A stretch of DNA of 64,000 bases from Pseudomonas serboccidentalis (GTDB taxonomy: Bacteria; Pseudomonadota; Gammaproteobacteria; Pseudomonadales; Pseudomonadaceae). This document shows, one piece after another, positions 25,233-32,093 of the stretch; position 1 is the stretch's first letter; the number at the start of each line of letters is the position of its first letter. The position numbers were made by a program, and so were the translations under genes. The stretch lies in assembly GCF_028830055.1 (NCBI RefSeq), contig NZ_CP101655.1:3514204-3578203 (forward strand), written 5' to 3'. The notes under the pieces were generated by a model. It saw only the letters and a list, made by a program, of their open reading frames with translations, was not told the DNA's origin and did no database searches.

Positions 25233-25916
25233 ATGACCACTAGCAAAAACTTCGCTGCCGTTGACTGGTGCACCGGCCCTGACCGTCTTTATTTCTTTTT
25301 CCGAGAAAAGAACACTTACGCCCGTTTCGACATCGGAGATAACAAAGTTCTCTCCGGTTACCCCAAATCGGTTGACGAACACTGGGAAGGCTTCGACAAG
25401 ACTGCCGCAGACTTGCGCTTTGGCTTTACCACTACCAGCCCCAGCTGGGACGGCGGTATCGACACCCTCTGGCTGTTCTACGACGATGGCGATACTCCAT
25501 CAGTCTGTGAATTCAACCAGCGATATGACAAGGCCGTATCGAACACCCCCGTCGCGCAATCCAAATGGGCAAAGTTACTGCCTTATTACTATAAAATAGT
25601 CGGTGCAATGTGCAACGAAAACAACTCGAAAGGATACACCTACTGGATATTACTGAACGACGGTAACTATCTGACTTACGAGATTTACTCGACAAACCTG
25701 CAAGTACTGCCCCTCAAAAACTCTCCATGGGATGAGCTGACACAATATCAAGGACGCATGATGACTGCCGCCCTGAATGACTACCCGACTTTCGACACAT
25801 ATTTTTATATCTTCCTGAATGACAACCAGTATCTGCGATATGAACAGGGCGCGAAAAAACTATTCGGCCCGTATACAATCTCCGAATCAACCTGGCCCGG
25901 TCTGCTGACGGACTGA
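25233..25916 (+). CDS. Hemopexin-repeat protein, predicted four-bladed beta-propeller
   Basis: A 227-aa protein built of four hemopexin-like repeats: about 5-52 (AAVDWCTGPDRLYFFFRE then YARFD and GYPKSVDEHWEGF), 55-110, 118-170 (YTYWILLNDGNYLTYEI) and 175-225 (YFYIFLNDNQYLRYEQ then ISESTWPGLL). Four blades make a complete propeller. No signal peptide or membrane segment is visible. Base composition is clearly lower in GC than its neighbours and the 5' leader is CA-rich, suggesting transfer. Such repeats occur in animals and in some insect-associated and plant-associated bacteria (photopexins); binding of haem or matrix ligand here is not shown. Confidence 0.75.
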   Translation: MTTSKNFAAVDWCTGPDRLYFFFREKNTYARFDIGDNKVLSGYPKSVDEHWEGFDKTAADLRFGFTTTSPSWDGGIDTLWLFYDDGDTPSVCEFNQRYDKAVSNTPVAQSKWAKLLPYYYKIVGAMCNENNSKGYTYWILLNDGNYLTYEIYSTNLQVLPLKNSPWDELTQYQGRMMTAALNDYPTFDTYFYIFLNDNQYLRYEQGAKKLFGPYTISESTWPGLLTD

Positions 25917-25974
25917 GGCCATTTGCAGGCACCAGTGCATCGACGTCGGGGTTCCATCCGGCATCGTGCGGGGC

Positions 25975-25993
25975 GGTTAATCATCGGTTAATC
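25975..25993 (+). promoter_or_regulatory. dsbD: Direct repeat upstream of dsbD, probable response-regulator site
   Basis: GGTTAATC occurs at 25975-25982 and 25986-25993, exactly 11 bp apart, 48 bp before the dsbD ATG. The half-site and phasing match those upstream of the regulator gene at 24257-24937. Confidence 0.58.
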
Positions 25994-26040
25994 GCTACCC
26001 GCCACTGTGCATTCCACTTGCACAGGGACAAGGCTCCTCC

Positions 26041-27774
26041 ATGCGTCATTTTTTTCTTTTGTTTGCACTGCTGATCTCCGGCCTGGCTCAGGCGGGAAAT
26101 AATCCATTCGAGACCAAACCGGAATTTCTGCCGGTCGACCAAGCGTTCGTGCTTACCTCCGAACGCCTGGAGTCCGGGGAAACCCAACTGTTCTGGCAGA
26201 TCAGCGACGGCTACTACCTGTATCAGAAGCGCCTGAAACTCGACGGTCTGAAGGCCGAACAACAGCCGGTTCTGCCCGAGGGTGAATCCCACAGCGACGA
26301 ATTTTTCGGCGAACAACCGGTGTATCGCCAGGGGCTGGAGGTAAAAGTCCCGGCCTCGGCCAGCGGTCAGATCAAGGTCAGTTATCAGGGCTGCGCCGAT
26401 GCCGGCCTGTGTTATCCACCGCAAACCCGGGTCATCGATCTGGGTGGCAAAGCCACGCCGACGACCAGCGCGCAAGCGCCGGATCAAGCCTTGGCCAGCG
26501 GCCTGCAACAGCGAGCGCTGGGCTGGAGCCTGCTGGTGTTCTTCGGCCTTGGCCTGCTGCTGGCATTTACCCCGTGTTCCCTGCCAATGCTGCCGATTCT
26601 GGCGGGAATGGTCGTCGGCAGTGGTGCCACGCCACGGCGTGGTTTCGCCCTGGCCAGCAGCTATGTGATCTGCATGGCACTGGTGTATGCCGCGATGGGC
26701 GTGATCGCTTCTCTGCTCGGCGCCAACCTGCAGGCATGGCTGCAGAATCCCTGGCTGCTCGGTGCGTTTGCGGCGGTATTCGTGGTGCTGGCGTTGCCGA
26801 TGTTCGGCTTCTTCGAATTGCAATTGCCGGTGGCCTTGCGTGATCGCCTCGAACACGCCTCGCGTAGCCGCAACGGCGGCAGCCTGATCGGTGCCGGGGT
26901 GCTCGGGGCCTTGTCCGGTCTGCTGGTCGGCCCGTGCATGACCGCACCGCTGGCCGGCGCCTTGCTGTACATCGCCCAGAGCGGCAATGCGCTGCACGGT
27001 GGCCTGATTCTGTTCGCGCTGGGCATCGGCATTGGTGTGCCGCTGTTGCTGCTGGTGACCGTCGGCAACCGCTTCCTGCCAAAACCCGGGGCATGGATGA
27101 ACCTGCTCAAGGGCATCTTCGGTTTCCTGTTCCTGGCGACTGCGCTGCTGATGTTGCGCCCGGTGCTGGACTCCTCGTTGTGGCTGGGCCTGTGCGGCGC
27201 GCTGCTGCTGATCGCTGCGTTCTGTGCCTGGAAGCAATCGGAAGGCTTCGGGCGTGTCGCCCAGATGTTCGGCGCCAGCTCGCTGTTGCTCGGTCTGTGG
27301 GGCAGCCTGTTGATGATCGGTGCCGCCGGTGGCGGTGATGACCCGTATCAGCCGCTGCAGGTGTACAGCGCGGGTCGTGTCGCCAGCGCAACGCCGAGCG
27401 GCCATGACGCTTTCACCACCATCAAGGACCCGGCAGCGCTGCAGCGTGAACTGGATACCGCCAAGGCTCAGGGGCAGTGGGTGTTGCTCGATTACTACGC
27501 CGACTGGTGCGTGTCGTGCAAAGTCATGGAGAAACAAGTGTTCGGCAAGGACAAAGTCATGCAGGCACTCAGCGATGTGCGTCTGCTGCGCCTGGATGTC
27601 ACCGCCGACAATGCCGCCAGCCGCGAGCTGCTCGGCCGTTACAAAGTCCCGGGGCCACCGAGTTTTGTCTGGATCGGCGCCGACGGCGAAGAACGACGTA
27701 GCCAGCGCATCACCGGTGAGGTGGATGCCGATACGTTCCTGCAACGCTGGACCACCACCCGAGATGCCAACTGA
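26041..27774 (+). CDS. dsbD: Thiol:disulfide interchange protein DsbD (second-copy type)
   Basis: A 577-aa inner-membrane electron carrier. Signal peptide (LLFALLISGLAQA), N-terminal DsbD-alpha domain with the cysteine pair CADAGLC, an eight-segment membrane domain with Cys179 (FTPCSLPMLPI) and Cys299 (GPCMTAPLAGALL), and a C-terminal thioredoxin domain with WCVSC (Cys490 and Cys493). It passes electrons from cytoplasmic thioredoxin to periplasmic partners, here most likely the TlpA-like protein and DsbG encoded next. Its stop overlaps the following start. Compare PA2478, a dsbD paralogue next to dsbG. Confidence 0.94.
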   Translation: MRHFFLLFALLISGLAQAGNNPFETKPEFLPVDQAFVLTSERLESGETQLFWQISDGYYLYQKRLKLDGLKAEQQPVLPEGESHSDEFFGEQPVYRQGLEVKVPASASGQIKVSYQGCADAGLCYPPQTRVIDLGGKATPTTSAQAPDQALASGLQQRALGWSLLVFFGLGLLLAFTPCSLPMLPILAGMVVGSGATPRRGFALASSYVICMALVYAAMGVIASLLGANLQAWLQNPWLLGAFAAVFVVLALPMFGFFELQLPVALRDRLEHASRSRNGGSLIGAGVLGALSGLLVGPCMTAPLAGALLYIAQSGNALHGGLILFALGIGIGVPLLLLVTVGNRFLPKPGAWMNLLKGIFGFLFLATALLMLRPVLDSSLWLGLCGALLLIAAFCAWKQSEGFGRVAQMFGASSLLLGLWGSLLMIGAAGGGDDPYQPLQVYSAGRVASATPSGHDAFTTIKDPAALQRELDTAKAQGQWVLLDYYADWCVSCKVMEKQVFGKDKVMQALSDVRLLRLDVTADNAASRELLGRYKVPGPPSFVWIGADGEERRSQRITGEVDADTFLQRWTTTRDAN

Positions 27775-28643
27775 TGCTGACGTTCACCCTCGGCACCTTT
27801 GCCATCGCGCTTAACCACCTGCTGCTGATCAGTGCCCTGGCGCTGGCGACCCTTGTCGGCTGGCGGGTGGCCAAACGTGGCGGCGATAACCCCGAGTCGG
27901 CGCTGTTCAGCCTGTTTCTGCTTGGCATGCTCGCGGCACGCGTGGCGTTTGTCGCCCTGTATTGGGGCCACTATCGCAACGATCCGTGGCAGATCATCGA
28001 CCTGCGCGATGGCGGGTTCCTCGCCTGGCCGGGGGTGATCGTGCTGTTGCTGGCGGCGTTGTATCGCGGCTGGCGCCGACCGGGCTTGCGTCGGCCACTG
28101 GGTTTTGGCGTGGCCAGCGGTGTCGTGTTCTGGCTGCTGGCGACCCTGTCGTTGAACATCTACGAACAAGGCACGCGCCTGCCGGAGATCACCCTGCGCA
28201 ACGCCGCCGGGGAGACCATTGAGCTCAGCGATTATCAGGGTGGCCCGCTGGTAATCAACCTGTGGGCGACCTGGTGTCCACCCTGCCGGCGCGAGATGCC
28301 GGTGCTGGAGAGCGCTCAACAACAACGCCCGGACCTGACCTTTTTGTTCGTCAATCAAGCCGAAAGCATGCAAAGCGTTGCAACCTTTCTCGAAACCCAG
28401 GGCCTGAGCCTGAACAACGTGCTGTTCGACCGCAGCGGCCGACTCGGTCAGGCCGTGGGTTCCATGGCGCTGCCGACTACGCTGTTCTATAGCCCTGATG
28501 GACGTCTGCTGAGCAGCCATCTGGGCGAGCTGTCGAACGCCAGCCTGGCCCGCGCCCTGGAAAACTTCGACAGTCCGAACCCAACCGCCGCACCGGCCAC
28601 CTCTGCAAGGAAACTGCCATGCCCCGCCTCCGCCACCTGCTGA
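27774..28643 (+). CDS. TlpA/DsbE-like thioredoxin with N-terminal Lgt-like membrane domain
   Basis: A 289-aa protein in two parts. Residues 1-128 form about four membrane segments and include ARVAFVALYWGHYRNDPWQI and DGGFLAWPGVI, which resemble prolipoprotein diacylglyceryl transferase (Lgt). Residues 135-275 are a TlpA-type thioredoxin domain with WCPPC (Cys168 and Cys171) and cis-Pro in SMALPTTLFY. It probably reduces periplasmic disulfides with electrons from DsbD; the Lgt-like part is likely an anchor and not an enzyme. Its last 25 nt overlap dsbG. Compare PA2477. Confidence 0.88.
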   Translation: MLTFTLGTFAIALNHLLLISALALATLVGWRVAKRGGDNPESALFSLFLLGMLAARVAFVALYWGHYRNDPWQIIDLRDGGFLAWPGVIVLLLAALYRGWRRPGLRRPLGFGVASGVVFWLLATLSLNIYEQGTRLPEITLRNAAGETIELSDYQGGPLVINLWATWCPPCRREMPVLESAQQQRPDLTFLFVNQAESMQSVATFLETQGLSLNNVLFDRSGRLGQAVGSMALPTTLFYSPDGRLLSSHLGELSNASLARALENFDSPNPTAAPATSARKLPCPASATC

Positions 28644-29389
28644 CGCTGACTCTGGGCACCGCCCTGCTGCACCTGCCGTCGGTACAGGCCGCCGAAGAAT
28701 TGCCCGCCGCGATCAAACAGATCGAAGCCAAGGGCGCGAAAATCGTCGGCCAGTTCGACGCCCCGGACGGCTTGCGCGGTTATGCGGCGCAGTACCAGAA
28801 CCGCGGCATGGCCCTGTACCTGACGCCGGACGGTCAACACGTGCTGCTGGGCAATCTGTACGACGCCGACGGCAAGGACCTGAGCAGCGAACCGCTGCAG
28901 AAACTGGTCTACGCGCCGATGGCCAAGGAAATCTGGGGCAAGTTCGAAGCCAGCAACTGGATTCAGGACGGCAGCAAGGACGCACCGCGCACCGTGTACC
29001 TGTTCAGCGATCCGAACTGCCCATACTGCAACATGTTCTGGGAGCAGGCGCGACCATGGGTCAAGGCCGGCAAGGTGCAATTGCGGCACATCATGGTCGG
29101 AATCATCCGCGAGGACAGCCCGGCGAAATCCGCCGCGCTGCTGGCGGCGAAAGATCCGGCCAAGGCCCTGGAAGACCACGAGAAAGCCGGCAAGGCCAGC
29201 ACACTCAAGCCATTGAAAGACATTCCGGCGGCGGTGCAGACCAAACTGGCCGCCAACATGCAGTTGATGGAAGACCTGGAGTTGCAGGCGACACCGGCAA
29301 TCTTCTACATGGACGACAAGGGTGAACTGCAACAGCAGCAAGGGGCGCCTTCGCCGGACAAACTGGCTAAGATTCTCGGGCCTAAGTAA
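28619..29389 (+). CDS. dsbG: Periplasmic disulfide isomerase DsbG
   Basis: A 256-aa DsbC/DsbG-family protein: signal peptide (LLTLTLGTALLHLPSVQAAE), an N-terminal dimerisation domain (about 28-90) and a thioredoxin-like domain with CPYC at 134-137 and cis-Pro in LQATPAIFYMDDKG. DsbG is kept reduced by DsbD and protects or repairs periplasmic cysteines. It is the last gene of the dsbD operon and is followed by a terminator. Confidence 0.92.
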   Translation: MPRLRHLLTLTLGTALLHLPSVQAAEELPAAIKQIEAKGAKIVGQFDAPDGLRGYAAQYQNRGMALYLTPDGQHVLLGNLYDADGKDLSSEPLQKLVYAPMAKEIWGKFEASNWIQDGSKDAPRTVYLFSDPNCPYCNMFWEQARPWVKAGKVQLRHIMVGIIREDSPAKSAALLAAKDPAKALEDHEKAGKASTLKPLKDIPAAVQTKLAANMQLMEDLELQATPAIFYMDDKGELQQQQGAPSPDKLAKILGPK

Positions 29390-29395
29390 AGAGAA

Positions 29396-29419
29396 AAGCC
29401 CGCTCTGAAGAACGGGCTT
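29396..29419. terminator. Terminator between dsbG and the Ig-like gene
   Basis: AAGCCCG and CGGGCTT form a 7-bp stem with a 10-nt loop, with AAAA before it (a T run on the minus strand). It separates convergent genes and probably acts mainly on the minus-strand gene. Confidence 0.65.
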
Positions 29420-29437
29420 CGATTGTTGCCGGAACGA

Positions 29438-30961
29438 TCAACCACACATTGTGAAGAAGTCGAGGAAGCTGTAGTCCTCGGCTTCAACTCGCATACTCTT
29501 GATTCGAGACTGGCCAGGGGCGACGAACTCGATCAATTGATGGAGTTGGCCTCCTTCGCTTATGCCGTGATACTCATTCGTGCCCAAGACCTCACCATTG
29601 ATATCGAAATACGTGACGACACCTTTATGGTGAAGGTGGGCCCACGTGAACGAAATTCGAGCGTAATCCACCCGAAAATCAAACTGGAAGCGCTGGGGCG
29701 GAGTTGTCATGCCAGAGTTGATACACATACCAAAAGAGAGCGCTTCAACGAATCCGACCGTGGTGGAGCCGAAGCGCATGATGCCTGCCGTCCCTGCTCC
29801 CTCAAGCAACCTGATCGACATGGTGGGTAAGGTGAAGGTGTAATTATCAGCTGCGTTGACCCGCTTTACGTCCTGTTCATCAAAATTTTCTACATCAACA
29901 TAGCGTCGTTTCTGCACCGTTACTCGAGTGATGGGTGAAGGCCGCTCGATGCCATCCCGCTCAACCGTGTAGCTCACATCGACCGTTTCACCTTCATTGG
30001 CGGCTACTGCAGATACACTAACGGCAACCTCAATACTTCCTGCTGAATTACCATTAACCGTTTCCAGCTCAGGCGACCCCTCCCCCGGAGTGCCACGCCA
30101 CCACGGCTTGACCCTGTCGGTGGGTAGCATGCCGTCGTACGTGATGACGATCATCGCATTTTCCGAGACCAGCTCTGGATCCAGCACACCGTTCAGCGTC
30201 TGCGTGACGGTGGGTGCCGGTAAATCGGTATCGGATTTCAGCAATAGATTGGTCCAGCGCGGCAATTCATGCGCACTGTCGATATTCGGACTTTTGTCGA
30301 ACGTGACAAACGTCTCCAACGTCAAAGCCGATCTATGGTCGAGCCTACTTAACCAGCTTCGATCAATAGTCAACTCCAGTCCGTTGCTGACCTGCTCTGA
30401 TGTCACTTCCAGTGCCGTGACCAAATGAAGCGTTTCATGGTTGGGATAATTGCGCTGCCCGACAACGTTGATCCAGATTCGCTGCCTCAGATCGATGAAC
30501 TTCCAGGGTGCAAGCTGAACCCGAGGGTTGCCTGAGAACCTGCGCATATCCAGGAATACAGTACCTTCGATTTTGACGACTTCAGGTAAACGCGGCACTG
30601 GCAAATCGGCGGGAGGAATGTGCTCTACCTTCAGATCAAGTTTATGGGAAAACATCACGTCCTCCCCCAAACTTGCCTCGTACCAGAGCTGTATGGTTTT
30701 GCCGACACATAGACCAACGAGCCACGCAGGAATGAAAACTTCAGCAGGCTCTGAAGCCCTTTTTGACTGAGTGGTAAACTCCTCAGTATGTCCGGGTCCA
30801 ACCAAGAAGAGCCGGAGACGATGTTCGGGTTTCAGTCCCGGGAAATCGATGCGTACGGTTGTACCGTCCAGAGCCTTACAAGGTGGCAATGTCGAGTTGT
30901 ACGATGCATCTACTACCACTGGAACCGGAAGTTCAGGATCGTTTGCTGCTTGATTGGACAT
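29438..30961 (-). CDS. Large hypothetical protein with Ig-like (beta-sandwich) domains
   Basis: A 507-aa protein without signal peptide or membrane segment, made of repeated beta-sandwich-like units of about 100 residues. Recognisable pieces are IRIDFPGLKPEH-type strands, WLVGLCVGKTIQLWYEA and YTVERDGIERPSPITRVTVQ, of the sort found in Ig-like-domain proteins that are numerous in fluorescens-group genomes. The C-terminal 110 residues (from about FTLPTMSIRLLEG) look like a separate lectin- or jelly-roll-like domain. Start ATG 30961 follows GGGAG. GC is lower than in its neighbours. Function unknown; adhesion or polysaccharide binding would be a guess. Confidence 0.7.
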   Translation of the reverse strand: MSNQAANDPELPVPVVVDASYNSTLPPCKALDGTTVRIDFPGLKPEHRLRLFLVGPGHTEEFTTQSKRASEPAEVFIPAWLVGLCVGKTIQLWYEASLGEDVMFSHKLDLKVEHIPPADLPVPRLPEVVKIEGTVFLDMRRFSGNPRVQLAPWKFIDLRQRIWINVVGQRNYPNHETLHLVTALEVTSEQVSNGLELTIDRSWLSRLDHRSALTLETFVTFDKSPNIDSAHELPRWTNLLLKSDTDLPAPTVTQTLNGVLDPELVSENAMIVITYDGMLPTDRVKPWWRGTPGEGSPELETVNGNSAGSIEVAVSVSAVAANEGETVDVSYTVERDGIERPSPITRVTVQKRRYVDVENFDEQDVKRVNAADNYTFTLPTMSIRLLEGAGTAGIMRFGSTTVGFVEALSFGMCINSGMTTPPQRFQFDFRVDYARISFTWAHLHHKGVVTYFDINGEVLGTNEYHGISEGGQLHQLIEFVAPGQSRIKSMRVEAEDYSFLDFFTMCG

Positions 30962-31036
30962 GACGATTCTCCCGTCGAGGATCACTCGATTCAGCCCACA
31001 CCGGGCGAAACCATTTGATGCCTGTTCAAGAGGAGC

Positions 31037-31064
31037 GCGCTACTGTCAGAGTTGACAGTAGCGC
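31037..31064. other. 12-bp perfect inverted repeat
   Basis: GCGCTACTGTCA and TGACAGTAGCGC flank a 4-nt loop, between the hydrolase stop and the start of the Ig-like gene. No T run follows on either strand, so it is an imperfect terminator candidate for the hydrolase or an operator for the Ig-like gene. Confidence 0.6.
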
Positions 31065-31082
31065 GGGACGCAAAAGGGTGAT

Positions 31083-31907
31083 TCAGTCGATAGAATGGTT
31101 TCGCTCAGCCAAAAAGGCCAACAACACCTCGTTCACAAACTGCGGATTCTCCAGACTGGAGATATGCCCCGCTTCCGGCACCAGCACCCACGGGCAAGCG
31201 ATCAACTCCGCCATCTCCTTTGCCTCCGACGGCGGGCGCGGTTTGTCCTGATCGCCGCACAGCACCAGCGTGGTCGCGGCATTCAACTCGCCCAGACGCG
31301 GCAACCGATCATCACGACTGAAGGTAATACGCCCCATCGGCACGATGCTGTCGCGCAGGCGATCAGTGCTGTACGCCGCCAGTTTGGCGCGGAAGTCCTG
31401 ATACAGCGCCGATTGAGGATCGATGCCCGGGCGGAAGAAAATCGGTACTACGATGTCCAGCAGTTGCTCGGAAATTTCGCCGCTTTCTTCAATCTGTTTG
31501 AACAGCGAGAAGTAGTACTGACGAGTCGGCTCAGGCTCCACGCCGACGTAAGTGTCCATCAGCACCAGCCCGTTGAGCCGCTGCGGTGCCGACAGCGCCA
31601 GGCGCACGCCCCACATGCCGCCGACCGACAGTCCGACCAAAGTGACCTGATCGATCCCCAGATGATCGAGCAACGCCTCGGCCTGTCGCGCGATGTCATC
31701 CAGCGACGTGGTGCCTGGCGGCAATCGCCCGGATTCGCCATGGCCCCAGAGATCCAAGGCAATCACCCGATAGTGCGGCGCCAGCGCAGCGATCTGCGGC
31801 GCCCACATGGCGGTGTCCCACAGATAACTGCCGGCCAGTAACACGGCCGGGCCGGTACCTTGATCAATGTAGTGCAGCGCTTGTCCGTCAACCGTGAAGA
31901 AAGGCAT
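31083..31907 (-). CDS. Alpha/beta-fold hydrolase
   Basis: A 274-aa alpha/beta hydrolase with nucleophile elbow LVGLSVGGMWG (Ser at about residue 93), oxyanion region AGSYLWDTAMWAPQ, acid in LCGDQDKPRPP and catalytic His in PEAGHISSLENP. It resembles 3-oxoadipate enol-lactonase-like hydrolases. It is not the type II thioesterase PvdG that follows pvdL in P. aeruginosa, though it occupies that position. A strong terminator ends 24 nt before its ATG, so it may be largely uncoupled from pvdL. Substrate unknown. Confidence 0.85.
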   Translation of the reverse strand: MPFFTVDGQALHYIDQGTGPAVLLAGSYLWDTAMWAPQIAALAPHYRVIALDLWGHGESGRLPPGTTSLDDIARQAEALLDHLGIDQVTLVGLSVGGMWGVRLALSAPQRLNGLVLMDTYVGVEPEPTRQYYFSLFKQIEESGEISEQLLDIVVPIFFRPGIDPQSALYQDFRAKLAAYSTDRLRDSIVPMGRITFSRDDRLPRLGELNAATTLVLCGDQDKPRPPSEAKEMAELIACPWVLVPEAGHISSLENPQFVNEVLLAFLAERNHSID

Positions 31908-31930
31908 CGACCACTCCCGCGATGAAAAAG

Positions 31931-31958
31931 AGAACCGGCAGACTGGGCTGCCGGTTCT
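31931..31958 (-). terminator. pvdL: Terminator of pvdL
   Basis: AGAACCGGCAG and CTGCCGGTTCT form an 11-bp stem with a 6-nt loop; on the minus strand it is followed by CTTTTT. It lies between pvdL and the hydrolase. Confidence 0.83.
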
Positions 31959-32002
31959 GGATCGTCAACCCCGGAAATGTCTGAAAATATGCCGCCCCCC
32001 AA

Positions 32003-32068
32003 TCGCGAGCAAGCTCCCCACATTGGTTCTGCGTACACAGTGCTAAGTGTGGGCGAGCTTGCTCGCGA
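32003..32068. repeat. REP-type inverted repeat downstream of pvdL
   Basis: TCGCGAGCAAGCTCCCCACA at 32003-32022 and its near complement TGTGGGCGAGCTTGCTCGCGA (21 nt, one mismatch in the pairing) at 32048-32068. Confidence 0.82.
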
Positions 32069-32093
32069 AAGGGCCAGTGCAGGCACCAGAGAA

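Noticed and set aside
31083..31907. The hydrolase as PvdG
   Set aside because: It resembles enol-lactonase-type hydrolases and not type II thioesterases, and it is cut off from pvdL by a terminator.
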